From: Chamaelirium japonicum
Lineage: Eukaryota > Streptophyta > Magnoliopsida > Liliales > Melanthiaceae
DNA length: 64,000 nt
NCBI GenBank assembly: GCA_947650365.1
Contig: CANTAL010000004.1
Location: 1,337,501-1,401,500, forward strand
Reading direction: 5' to 3'
The notes under the pieces were generated by a model that did not search any database, was not told the DNA's origin, and saw nothing but the letters and a program-made list of their open reading frames with translations. Of the stretch, positions 36,170 to 48,296 are shown one piece after another (position 1 is the first letter of the stretch; every line of letters starts with the position of its first letter). A program made the position numbers and the translations under genes.

Positions 36170-38262
36170 ACTTTGCCCCATCGACAGAAAGACGATCGGG
36201 CGATTTTCCAAAGGATCGGGCAAAAAATGTGACCCAAGCTCTACTGATTAAAACTGACCGATCGAATAATTTTCACTGATCGGACAATTTTAACCGATGG
36301 CCCAAAAGATTGCGCCCCATCGGCAGCAGGTAGACGATCGGGCGATTTTCCAAAGGATCAGGCAAAAAACATAGTTTTTTCCCCGATCTACCCAAGCTCC
36401 ACCGATTGAAATTGACCGATCGGACAATTTTAACTAATGGCCCAAAAGACTTCGCCCTATCAACAGGCAAATGACCGGACGATTTTCTAAAGGATCGAGC
36501 AAAAAATGTAGTTTTTTGCCCGATCGCCCCAAGCTTCACCGGTTGAAATTGACCGATCGGACAAAATTAACCGATCGGACAGTTTTGACCGATCGGAGAG
36601 TTTTGACCGATCGGACAGTTTTGACCAATCGAAAAATTTTAACCGATGGCCCAAAAGACTAAGCCTTATCGATAGGCAGACGATCGGGCGATTTTCCAAA
36701 GGATCGGGTAAAAAATGTGGTTTTTTGCCCGATCGCCCCAAGCTCCACCAGTTGAAATTGACCGATCAGACAATTTTAATCGATTGCCTAAAAGACTTCG
36801 CCCTATCGACAGGCAGACGATCGGGCGATTTTTCAAAGGATCGAGCAAAAAACATGGTTTTTTGTCCGATCACCCCAAGCTCCACCAATTGAAATTGACC
36901 AATCGGACAAAATTGATCGATCAGTCAATTTTGACCTATCGGACAGTTTCAACCTTGACCGATCGGACAATTTTAACCGATGGCCCAAAATACTTCGCCC
37001 CTTCGACAGGCAGACGATCGAGCGATTTTCCAATGGATCGGGCAAAAAATGTGGTTTTTTGCCCGATCGCCTCAAACTCCACCGATTGAAATTGATGGAT
37101 CGGACAATTTTAACCGATGGCCCAAAAGACTTCGCCCCATCGACAGGCACACGATCGAGCGATTTTCCAAAGGATTAGGCAAAAAACATGGTTTTTTGCC
37201 CGATCGCCCCAAGCTTCATCGGTTGAATTTGACCGATCGGACAAAATTGATCGATCGGACAAAATTGACCGATCGGATAATTTCGATCGATAGAACAGTT
37301 TCTACCGATCGGACAATTTTAACCGATGGCTCAAAAGACTTCACCCCATTGACAGATAAACGATTGGGCGATTTTCCAAAGGATCGGGCAAAAAACGTGG
37401 TTTTTTGCCCGATCACCCCAAGCTCCACCGATTGAAATTAACCGATCGGACAATTTTGACTGATCGCTCAATTTTAACCGATGGCCTAAAAGACATCGCC
37501 CCATCGACAGGCAGACGATTGGGCGATTTTCTAAAGGATCGGAAAGAAAACATGGTTTTTTGCCCAATCGCCCCAAGCTCCACCGGTTAAAATTGACCGA
37601 TCGGACAAAATTGATCAATCGGATAATTTTGATCGATCGGACAGTTTCGACCGATCAGACAATATTGACCGATCGGACAATTCTGATCGATGGACTAAAA
37701 GACTTTTCCCCCTCGATAGGCGGACGATCGGGCGATTTTCCAAAGGATTAGGCAAAAAACGTAGTTTTTGGCCCGATCGCCCCAAGCTCCATCGGTTGAA
37801 ATTGACCGATCGGACAAAATTGATCGATCGGACAATTTCGACCGATTGGACATTTTTGATTGATCGAACAATTCTGATCAATGGACCAAAATACTTCGCC
37901 CCAGCGACAGGCAGACGATCGGGCGATTTTTCAAAGGATCGGGTAAAAAATGTGGTTTTTTACCCGATCACCCCAAGCTCCACCGGTTGAAATTGACCGA
38001 TCGGGCAATTTCAATCGATCAGACGGTTTCGATCGATTGGATAATTTTGACCGATCGGACAATTCTGACCGATGGACCACAAGACCTTGCCCGATCGACA
38101 GGCAGACGATCGGACGATTTTCCAAAGGATCGGGCAAAAAATGTACTTTTTTGCCCGATCGCCTCAAGCTCCATCGATTGAAATTGACCGATCAGATAAT
38201 TTTGATCGATCGGACAATTTTGATCGATCGACCAATATTGATCGATCGGATGAATTTGTCCG
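36170..38262. repeat. Large nested tandem array in E: about 12 units of 137-209 bp with palindromic CCGATCGG motifs
   Basis: Each unit carries GACGATCGGGCGATTTTCC, then AAAGGATCGGGCAAAAAA, then CCCCAAGCTCCACCG. Anchors lie at 36191, 36333, 36473, 36679, 36816, 37013, 37150, 37359, 37514, 37723, 37914 and 38105. Unit length varies because an inner motif of about 20 bp (TTGACCGATCGGACAATTT) is present one to five times per unit. Many overlapping frames on both strands here are artefacts of the repeat. Confidence 0.92.
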
Positions 38263-38408
38263 AACGGACAAGTTGGCCGCCAGTACCTTTTCATCCAATA
38301 TAGCTTAACAAGAACTCTATGACACTAGCTCATTGTAGGGGGTTTTGAATTTTGCACCTGGGTTCCAAGTCATCTAGATTAGCCTCTAGCTAACTTGGAG
38401 GGGGTAAC

Positions 38409-38832
38409 TGTGGGTGCAAATTTTAGACAAATCCCCGTGACGGGACCCACCAGCCCTGCTTGGGGTCCACGAGACAACAACGGGACCCACTAGCCCTGCC
38501 TGGGGTCCATGAGATAGCAACGGGACCCACCAGCCCCCATCTGGATCCAGACGACAGCTGTAGAAACCGCCTTCTGTCCTGATTTCTGTACAAAATCTCT
38601 ATAAATAGAGACCCTACAACTGTAACAAGATCGAATCGCTGATTTCTGAATCAGACTTTCAAAAAACCCAGAGCGCTAACATCCTGACCCCTCGATCTTC
38701 TTTTCGTAGAGATCAGTGATACTCAGCCTATCGAGGTCACTTTGAGAAAAGTGTTAGTGAATTCAGGTTGCACCTTATAGTACGGAGACGTAGGCTTCGG
38801 CTGAACTCTGAGATCATATCTTGTGTCAATCT

Positions 38833-38866
<34 letters not shown>

Positions 38867-38999
38867 TATTCAAAGTTTGTACTCGAAGACATCGACCTCC
38901 GAATCTGCAAACTAGATATACGTTCGATCAGACCTTCGACTCGACTCGATTGACTGGTTGGGCGGAGTCTTCGGGTCAGCATGAAGATCATCATCCACA
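38409..38999 (+). repeat. 3' LTR of element E
   Basis: 591 bp, from TGTGGGTGC to CATCCACA, preceded by a polypurine tract (TTGGAGGGGGTAAC). It has three copies of the 40-bp unit where the 5' LTR has four, and a shorter CT tract (about 38833-38863). Followed by ATATC. Confidence 0.92.
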
Positions 39000-39004
39000 A
39001 TATC

Positions 39005-39990
39005 TACGTATAAAAGCTTACTTCAATTACTAGTGATTCGGTCATAACTGGGATCTTCTTGAACCTTTTAAGATTGCTCGGACAGTTCTTCATCCAATGT
39101 TCATCCAACCCATAATGGAAAAACGTTCCTTTGAGTTCAGCCTTAGCCTTTCTTTCCACGCTACCCATAGGACCTGGTATTCCTTTTGGAGCTTTGGGAC
39201 CCTGCTTCTTCTTCTTTTTCTGGCTCTTGTCTTTCGAGTTAAACCTTGAAGATGAAGGTTTTTCTACATCACGAGCAATAGGAGAAGTCCTGATAATATC
39301 CTCTACTATCTGTCAAGAGCAAATCAGATCTCCCAAAGTCAAGTGCCTCATATTAAGTTTGAATTTTGAGAACGAGACAGACAGTGTTACCAGGATAATA
39401 TCTATTTGAGATTCAATATCAATCTCAATACCCAGTATCTTCAAAGTGTTTAACAAGTCAAATACCCTAAGCAAATGCTCTTTTACTAGTGTACCTTGAC
39501 TCATCCTTATGCTTGTGAGTTCTTACATGGCTTGCTATTTAATAGCTCGCCTCTGGTCTCCAAATACCTATTTGAGGTTTGCCAAAATCTTATTAACAGT
39601 TTTGTAGGACTGATAATGGTGTTGTATCACATAAGACACTGAAGTCAAAATATAACATCTAGCCACCTCATCACAACTACGATACTACCGATAGAGATCC
39701 TAATCCTTCTTAGGATCATTGGAAAAAGGTATCTCAGGACATGGATTTATAAGAACAAATATATATATCCCCTTCAGTCAAGATGACTTCAAGGTTCTTT
39801 ATCTTTTTTACAAAGTTCATTCCGATCAATTTATTCTGTTTTGAGGAGTATGACAAATATATTCGATTTAGTTTCGATTATTATTCTTAAAACAGAAAAA
39901 TGGGATTGCATTGGGATATAATAATTCAATAAATTAGCAATCTATTATTCCCATGGATTCTCCAACTATATGATTTAAAGACTACAATCA
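39005..39990 (-). pseudogene. Element C gag remnant
   Basis: Minus-strand frame 39313-39504 reads MSQGTLVKEHLLRVFDLLNTL and later MRHLTLGDLICS, the copia gag core. A zinc-knuckle trace (HYGLDEHWMKNCPSN) lies to its left at about 39080-39125, as expected for the reversed order. Decayed N-terminal gag extends right to about 39990. The gag type differs from that of A and F. Broken. Confidence 0.78.
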
Positions 39991-41206
39991 GGATATCAAA
40001 CCTACAGGTCATGTCCCTAGGGGAGATGCATGGCCTCAGATCTAATTGGGTGTCCATCATGCCTGTTATTTTAACATCTCATGTCAAACAGCCCATGACT
40101 CCTAATCCTTCGGTCCCCAGTAATTCGTCAAAACTCCTAGGGGAAACTCTTGACGAATCTCCGGTCAAGTGTGTTACCATTGTCCAAACCTTAAGATAAC
40201 CGTACTGAGCTAGCCCCTCCTAGGGGAGGTGACCCCAATCATGTCTCTTAAGATCTGTCATTAGAAATCCATATCTGGTAGCCAGTGGGTTGAATACCCC
40301 CCCCCCCCCCCCCCCCCCCCGACATTGGGGATCACTCTGAGGTGACAAGAGGTACTCGCACCACCTTACCATGGATCAACAGTAGAGGACCATGGATTCC
40401 TAAGACGGAATCCTCTCCCACTTGATTATTTATCATTTTTGAGAATTTTATTTAATATTAGTTACAATTATCATGCATGTAAGGTGACCAAGCATACTAA
40501 AACAAAACATTAAATCCTCTCCTCTCATGGTCGTAACAATTTGTCAGCCAGCACATCCTGTTAGGCGCAACACTGTCAGCATGCACCCATGATGTGCTTA
40601 TGGTTCCATTGAACTCTTCAATGGAGCTCCATAGCATCATGAGTCGGGATATCTTTGGCTTCTAGATTTACCTGCAAGACCTAAGATTTACAAAGGCATG
40701 GAAATCACCAAAACCTCTCTACCGGCTGGCATTTTCGGAGATGGTGCTCCTTACATGAGCCGAACAAGAGATCAAAATCAAGCCAATCATAGAGCAACAA
40801 TAATTTATGCAATTATTTTCTTGACCATGAGAGAGAGATATAGCAATATTTCAGCGGTGCCTACAAAACCGAGTTAGAACAATTGCAAACACACACCATG
40901 GATCTCATCCATGCGAACTATCTAGCATGTAACCTATGCTCAATTTTAATTTTTAGATTTCTACAATCTAATTAAAATTATTGCGAGCGAGTAAAAACTC
41001 TATCATGGATCTCATCCGTGAAGGACAAACCAACTAAGCATGCATCCTACGCACGAAACAAGTTTTAATTAAAATCTTCGTATAGAGAAATTCGATGGTT
41101 GCACGGTAGAGAACATATTCCTCGCACAGATCATATTCCCATACTATCCGGCACTATCATCTCATTCAATTAAAAGCATGCAAAGAGCCATAGCTCTGAT
41201 ACCAAT
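39991..41206 (-). other. Element C leader and primer-binding site, with a 24-nt C tract
   Basis: Between gag and LTR lies about 1.2 kb with no credible gene. The complement of the primer site (GCTCTGATACCAAT) is at 41193-41206, directly before the LTR. A run of 24 C residues occupies 40297-40320. The small frames here have no recognisable content. Confidence 0.8.
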
Positions 41207-43163
41207 TGATGGGACCGGATTAAAAAATTTTAATCTCCCCTAAGCATGCAATAATTAAACGGATGAGAAATTGTACCTTGGGGTGATCAACCCTTTGTAG
41301 ATCTGTTGGTAGAATCACTGTCAGAAATTCTTTTTGACTCTGATAATCTTGAAATTTTAACTGGACGTCAAAGACTTTGATATGAAACTCCTCGAGGTGG
41401 AATCACCTTGATCGGAGTTCTATAACTCCGGGAATAATTCCCGGAGTGCAGGTCTGTCCTGTCTTCACACCCAGACGTCTTGAAAAAATGCCATCAGTTT
41501 TTCCTCCGAGATCTAATTGTAATGAAACTTTATGAGCACATAGGCATGTTCATTCCAAAGATCATCAAAGTAGAAGGGAGTAAATACGATCTGCAGATCT
41601 TCCGAAACAATTCTTATACTGCAGCTATATTGTTGCAGATTCTGCACGAAAATTCCTGCGCGTTGGCGATCAACCTCCTCGCAATCTTCAACCATGTATT
41701 CCTTGCGTCGCTCGAGAATCGGCCCGGTGGGAGGCCTTCTTTGTAATCCTGAGGGAGATGGAGAGCATCCTTGGATTAGGGTTGATCTCCAAGATCAAAC
41801 CCTCACACACGAGAGAGAGAGAGAGAGAACGAGAGATTGGAGATGGAGGGGGTGGCTAGGGCTTGTATAGGCGTGCATGGCTAGCCCCCTCTCTCCCCTA
41901 TCCCTTTTATAAGCCATTCCGGCTAAGGAGAGGGGTGGATAAGCCTTTGAACAAGTCAAGGCTACCCCCCCTCCCTATCCTCTTTGTGTTGGATGAATAA
42001 ACATGGGGGGCAGTTAGAATTTGACCTGGTCAAACCTCATCCCCTTAATTCTCACTCTGAGTGATGGTGGCACACGTCCGGGGTACCTAGGGCACCCCCA
42101 TGGTTATTAAATTCAATACTCACTTATTATTAAAGCTCATATGTATCTCATACATATATAATTAATAATAATAATTCCCTCATGATCACATACTAGTCTC
42201 GAGTCGCTTTGGACCGTAGTTGGGATCACCTAGGGTCTTCTAACGCGGCTCCAACTTAGAATCGAGCATACCGACCAAACTCTTTAGTCATGCTCGTGTC
42301 CTAAGTTAGTCAACATCAATTGCACAAAATGGTGATGACTGCACTCCGGGTTAGCGAGACAATCTCTAGCCTTATAACTTACGATTATGCCCCTCTATCT
42401 CTGTATATCCGTGAACACAACTAGTTTACCTGTGGTAAACTGTCCAACCAACTTGTGTCACATCATAAACTCCATGAAGCTTGATCAAAGCCTATTTGAA
42501 CATCTACCTTAGTAGAACATCCACTAACCAGTGACTGATCAGGTTTCGGTGATCAAAACTAATGATCAATTCATGGGGATACTTAACCTTTACGGTGAGT
42601 GGATTCCATCTTGAGATCTAGGGTTCCCTGTAACCCACACTCAGCTACCCAAGATATCCAGGTGTTGGTCCTGAGGACCTCACTGATTGATAAGTCAAAG
42701 TATCTGAGCATAAGCTCAAGGTTCACTAGTCTCTTAGGATTAAGAGCATATCGGCTATGTAAGTTATAAGAACCCTAATGACTTGGACAATACAATATCC
42801 CTGACAGTATTATGTCATTGGGTTTACTTATGATCCGTCAATGCATCTCATGCACTAGCATATTGACTTGGAATCGACCATTCCAATGGTATGAGATTAA
42901 CCACCCCACGATTGGGAGTCAATCATGCTACAGCTTACCTAGTGAGATATCCGGTCTCACTATCGACAGTGACTAATTTAAAGAATCTAGTACATGTGAT
43001 TCATATCTCTCTATATGTGAATCAAACATTCATATAAATGAATCACACCTAGATTGTTTAAGGATTTCTGTTCTACCATTCATCTCATGAATGCATACAC
43101 ATTATGTCCATTCTCTATGCATAAAACCATTATCCTATTGTTTGAAGGCATACAATCCCAACA
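41207..43163 (-). repeat. 5' LTR of element C
   Basis: 1957 bp, the partner of 11240-13201. On the plus strand it reads from TGATGGGACCGG to ATCCCAACA, and GTTAG follows. The GA tract near 41814 and the AT-rich block near 42130-42165 match the other copy. Confidence 0.9.
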
Positions 43164-45006
43164 GTTAGGGCCATGGTATGTTTACTAATCTTTAATACAC
43201 GAATGAGGTTGCGTTTCCAATCCTTATAGTTAGGACCCGTAAGTTTGTTATCATTTAGGATGATAGACAAAGGATAGTTTGGTCATCTGAAAAAACAAAT
43301 GGTTAAATATTAGTTTGTTTGAAAACCCATTTTATGATATTTTTAAAATGAGTCAAATTATATCTAAATGTCAACGCTACCCTCAAAGCAGAGACACATC
43401 TATGGATCAATTTTACTATGTATGCGAGATCTCGGATTTGGATACACCCGCTCGAGGGGGCAGTATACAACGTCCTCAGCTCACACCAAGTCTCTCGATC
43501 CCAATCTAAATTCGCCACAGACGGGCTACGATAGACCATGGTTTTCTTTTGACCAACCCCGCGTGATCTCCATGCGATGCAACGGGTAGCCTCACTGCTT
43601 CAGATGTTTACCCATGAGCCTAAGCAATCACTACATAGGAGTTCATGTGGCCCCCGTGAGGGCGGGAAAAACCCTTCTCTCCTGGCATCATGACCACCAT
43701 ATCCCAAAGGAGACTGCTAAGCTTGCGGTATGACAGAACATTACTCTTACATGAGGGGGATGTTGAGTACACCTTATCACCCAGAAACTCAGTAGTTGGC
43801 TATGGAGACCAGGGGCACTCACACTGAGTCCTCTTACACATCCCTTGATTATGGTGAGGGTTATTTTAATGCAAGTATTTTTTTGATCCTATGTTACAAT
43901 AACCTAGACCTAGACCCTCGTTATATCGTGCTCCCACTAGGGTTAAGACCTCTTATGGAGTATAAATAGACTTGGAGAGGACTATACTTCCTATCTCGTG
44001 GATACTCAGTTGTCACCTTTCTCTCGAGAGTCACATTACGTGCTCTCCAAGCCTTCGATACTAAATAAAATGGTCACTACCCTTTGTGCTCTAGAGCCTA
44101 GCCTAAGGTCTATACATACAAGGAAAGGTCTTCCATTTTTATGACTCCTCGTATGTAACTTAATGTCTGATGTCGTAGAAGATCATCACACCACTATTGT
44201 TTTTGATGTCAAACTAATTAGGGACATCCGGCAACCTCCACTAGACATCAACCTAATAGTGGCATAACCGAGTATTATGAGATCTAACTACCATCAAACA
44301 CTAATTAGAATACGGGTGTCATTAAATAGAGACCTAATCTAATGGTCGCAGGTACCAAGTGAGAAATGGGCAACCCACAACCTAATACCTAAGCATTAGA
44401 TTTATCTTTTCACTGGGTATAATTAACAACTAGAGATAATATCCAAATATGATAGAAACATTCATAGTTTTCAAGTTCAGAGTCCAACCCTTGAACCTGA
44501 TTAGTATTGCTCTGACATTCTTGTCCATGGCATCTTCTGGATTCTTCTTTTCCTTCGAGCCACCGCCCTAGGTTCTTTTGTGTTGGAATTTCCATCTATC
44601 CAAATCTTCTACCTATAACCAAAAACTCTAGTACACTCCAAGTAATCGCTCATTCATGCACACTTTCCTAGGTTGAAGATAATAGAATGAACAAAAATAG
44701 AAAATAATGGCCGGGAAAAAAATTCAAATCGTGAGCAACCTCCACGCACTTGTCCCATTAGGCTTTACATTCCATCATCACAGAAAAACCGAAAATGAAC
44801 ATGCAATAATAAACCCGGGGTTAGCCCCCCGGAGGCATGCATTTATATTTTTAGCGGCGCCCTGTAGAAGATACATAATATGCAACACACATATAATATG
44901 ACCTAGTGCATACCCGGTGAATATTTCAAACTCCTAATGTGTACATCGATCGATTCATGAAATTTATTTCTCGTGAATCGTACACTGATGTAGCTCTGAT
45001 AACATT
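43164..45006 (-). other. Element F leader and degenerate primer site
   Basis: Continuation of F after C. Reversed, it lines up with the leader of D: for instance 43640-43740 reversed matches the stretch of D near 16970-17110. The initiator tRNA-Met site survives in decayed form at 44993-45006 (GCTCTGATA on the plus strand). The several short frames in this stretch have no recognisable content. Confidence 0.75.
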
Positions 45007-47225
45007 TGTTGTGATGGAATCGGAGACACAGTGGAAGTCATAATTGATCTCGAGGATTGATTCGGTGTGTGATCTACGTTAAATTTTTCATCCGAATCAA
45101 AGCTGTACACTATAGATGAACCAAAAATAAATCGTACCCCTACGGTCTTCTACCGAATCTAACATGATAACAAATTATGTATGCAAGATTTCAGATCTAG
45201 AGGTTCAGATGTGTTATACCTTCATTCGGGAATTGACACTTCGATGTCAATCCACAGGGTTGAAGAAAAAGGAAGTATCCACGAGCTAGTTCTCTTTGAG
45301 TTCACCTTGTCTCGCAATCGGGCCATACTCTAGCACTCGGATCTTTGAGTGCCTCAGAGTACTAGCTCTCTCCTATTCTAAATCTCACTTAACCTTAAGA
45401 GAAGAAGAAGAAAAATGAGTGACAGAGAGAGTGAGAGCCTTCTTTGTTTCTCAGAAAAATATCTGAGAGCCTCTGCCAGAAAGAACAAGAGAAGGGATGA
45501 GAAAGAGAGTGAGTGGCCTTCCTATTTCATAGGGAATCAGATTGTCTGAGAGGGGGGGGGGACAGTTTTTCTCTTAGAAAACCATGAGGGGGACTCAGGA
45601 ACCGGGCCCCCTTCCTTTTTGCCTCTCTCTCCCTCTCTAATCAATCTCTCTTTCTCTCCCTCTCCTATCTCCTTGTAACAACCAATATTACATGTTTTAT
45701 CTTGTTCCTAAAAACAACGAGGAGAGATATTTGTAAATTCAAATAATCCCCATCCCTTGATTTTAGGGATGACAAATCCCTATGCAAACCCTAATAGGGT
45801 GGGCGGCTTACTAGGGCACGTGGGATATTTTGGTTGGACCAAAATGCCCCTATGCATCTAATAGCCATCCACCTTATGCAGGGGCACACATAGTCCATTT
45901 TTCGTGCGCTATAATGCACCCTAACAAGTAGGGCACTGATCCACACTAAGTCATCATACCGTGGGTTGATGAATAGTGATTTTACTATTCATAGGGTGCC
46001 CTCAATAAAATATGGGGTGTTCCTAAGTAAAAGTCACTAAATGATCATCCTGCATTCTAGTACGATGCGCACACATAGAAACTAACTCTATGTGATATAA
46101 AGGCGAGGTCATACGTCTCTATACCACTCTGGGGTTACCCCCTAGTGAACACACTCAGCCTTGCGCATCTTATATGCTCTAGTGCGATATACTCACGAAA
46201 CACAGGGTGGTTAGGACATCGTTTCTTCAACTCTAATAATGTAGTGAGACTAAGAGAAAGTAAAAGTATGACATGATTGTGGATAGGGTGGAACCTTCAG
46301 GGACTAGAGTTTATGGCTTTCAACCAGGTCCGATCGACACACTACGCAAGTGTCTCTGTCAATCCTCTAGGTCCCGATTAACCTGCATGGCCATCCAGAG
46401 TGCGATGCAGGCTGCACTCCAATCCTCATAGACTTATTATGCTCTCTTACATGCCCCTGCTCTCTGCTTAGTATTGGTAATGCGATGTCCCTCCACTCAG
46501 TGCCATGTGTCAACTCGAGTGGTAGAGAGCACCGTCAGACTCGAATGACCATCTGACTAGGTTCCTTCCAGGTTGATTATCACATTACACCTCCAGTCGC
46601 TTTGGCCAAACAACTGGATCCAGTCAACAGCTCAACTGCTGACCACCAGGCCTGGGTTTAGTATGGTGTATATCAGACCAATGAACGCACCTCTCGTTAG
46701 AGATGTGGATGACCTGCAGGAGTGGCGTGTCGATGCAATGCCAATTCGATAACCAAGCGCACCATGGTATTGGGGCATGGTTAGATCTCTCACACGTTGG
46801 TGAACCAAAGTTACCTATAACTGGTTAGTCTACCGGTCACGGTTCCTCAGGGTTTAGGACCGATTACCCTAAGCAGAAAGATGGCTATGTATACCAGTGT
46901 CTGCTCACTGATCTATGCACCGTGTTGGTTCCGCTCAGCCACCGACACTGTGCCTGGTAATGACCATGGTGGAGAAACTCATGCTCTGTCATTCCAACAA
47001 CTTAACCTGATAGGGCGACCAACTCTAATCAGAGCTGTGAACGATTTAGGCTCATAGAACCAATCCACTGAGTCTCCCACTCAGATAGACTACTATGTAG
47101 CCATGGCTCTTTTAAGTCCTGTACACAGAACACATACAAAGATACGCACCATAAAGCAAAATATCAACTTATTTATTAATCAACCAAGTTTTTACATATA
47201 CTGGACCATATCTTATACAACAACA
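45007..47225 (-). repeat. 5' LTR of element F (about 2.2 kb)
   Basis: Reverse complement of the A/B/D LTR family. The clearest blocks are 46290-47130, which correspond to 13470-14350 of D. Examples are GGAACCTTCAGGGACTAG at 46291 and the AGGGTTTAGGACCG segment near 46849. Its left end (TGTTGTGATGG) touches the primer site. The right end is near 47225 (TACAACAACA), where G's LTR tail begins. Much diverged from D's LTRs, so it is old. Confidence 0.8.
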
Positions 47226-48199
47226 TACACCATCTGATCTTCAGATCTATGTTTTGCTTTTGCTGTGACTCTGATAAAAGGATTTAATTTTAATAATTGG
47301 TATCAGAGCATGCTTCGGTGTAAGTTTCAAGCATGAATTTGTGAAAATATCATGTGGACATATGAGTGCATATGTTTTCGTTGGGGTTCGGCGTAGATCA
47401 TGCATATAGATTGTGCTATACATCATTTTTTTACATGTACCGTGTTAAAATAATTATATGTGATTGCATGCCTCTAGGGGACGGACCACTGGTTTATTTT
47501 ATACATTAATTATTATTTTGCTTGTGGATTTTAAGGCTTTAGATGGGCGGGGTGGAGGTTGACCACCCTTGGGTCCCAGGCTATGTTTCTAGTATTGTTT
47601 TTTTATTCTTTCTAGAAAAATTATTCACGAATGAGCGCTTGCTCGGAGCGTGTTAGTTTTTTGATCACAGGAAAAAGGAGATGCGCGATCCAAGATACTA
47701 CATCCACTACTCGAGCAAGCAGTACCATAGAGTGCAATGACTCGACGAAAGTGTGCACGTTGGCAATAATCTGGATCGTCGTCGGGAGATTGTGCATAAT
47801 AGGAGAATATAATTTTTTGGTTGTGCTATTCAGGTTCAGAGGTTGGACCCTGGACTTGATTCGGTTTGGGATTTTTCTGTTATGCTCTTTATTTTGTGTT
47901 TAGAGAACCCCGATGATAATTAGTTTATCAGTCTTGCTTGTGATAGTCTTTAGATCAGGCTTAGGGTTAATACTTAGTTTATGGGATCATCGGTGCCTCT
48001 ATATGTTTCTAACACGTGCGAATCTGGTGGCTATCTAAAAGAAAAGGTGATAACCGCTCTCGTAGTAGTTCAGGTAACCGAGTATTGTGCACTGAGGATA
48101 GACACAGTGCTAGATTTGTTAAGAGATGACTAATAATCCAATCTTTGGATCTATGTTTTGCTTTCGCTGTGACTCTAAGAAAAGGATTTAATTCCAACA
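47226..48199 (+). mobile_element. Copia element G: LTR tail, primer site, truncated leader and second LTR tail
   Basis: TCTATGTTTTGCTTTTGCTG and GGATTTAATTTTAATA end a plus-strand 5' LTR at 47295, followed by ATTGGTATCAGAGC. The leader runs to about 48050 and is homologous to D's. A second copy of the LTR tail (near 48130-48199, ending ATTCCAACA) follows with no gag or pol between. So G has lost nearly all its interior and most of its 3' LTR. It is the outermost layer of the nest. Confidence 0.8.
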
Positions 48200-48237
48200 T
48201 GAACTGCTCGCATTTCTCCACTCTAATTCTGCATGTG

Positions 48238-48238
<1 letters not shown>

Positions 48239-48295
<57 letters not shown>
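48239..48295. repeat. (GA)n microsatellite
   Basis: About 50 nt of uninterrupted AG dinucleotides, just after the right end of element G. Confidence 0.95.

Positions 48296-48296
<1 letters not shown>

Larger units (their letters stand above)
25924..38999 (+). mobile_element. Element E: Ty3/gypsy retrotransposon of the Tat clade, 13.1 kb
   Basis: LTRs at 25924-26559 and 38409-38999 are flanked by ATATC (25919-25923 and 39000-39004). Order is gag, protease, reverse transcriptase, RNase H, a second archaeal-type RNase H, integrase, then about 5.8 kb before the 3' LTR. That tail holds tandem repeats and an antisense coding unit. Reverse transcriptase before integrase identifies gypsy; the second RNase H and the long tail with antisense frames identify the Tat clade. 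Hand-aligned LTRs differ at about 8-9% of sites, mostly transitions, suggesting an age of a few million years. Sense genes are broken in roughly ten to twenty places. Confidence 0.92.
11240..43163 (-). mobile_element. Copia element C, full span including three later insertions
   Basis: Both LTRs are present: 11240-13201 (3' LTR, on the left because the element is reversed) and 41207-43163 (5' LTR). They are flanked by GTTAG at 11235-11239 and 43164-43168. The polypurine tract is at about 13202-13214 and the primer site (complement of initiator tRNA-Met) at 41193-41206. The interior is split by D, a SINE and E. Own sequence: 13202-13397, 23330-24112, 24338-25923 and 39005-43163. By hand the LTRs differ by about 7-12% depending on segment, so C is older than D and at least as old as E. 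Broken. Confidence 0.9.

Noticed and set aside
36170-38262. Regularly spaced repeats that superficially resemble a CRISPR array
   Set aside because: Unit length is irregular, the spacers are themselves repeats, there are no cas genes, and the array lies inside a plant gypsy element.
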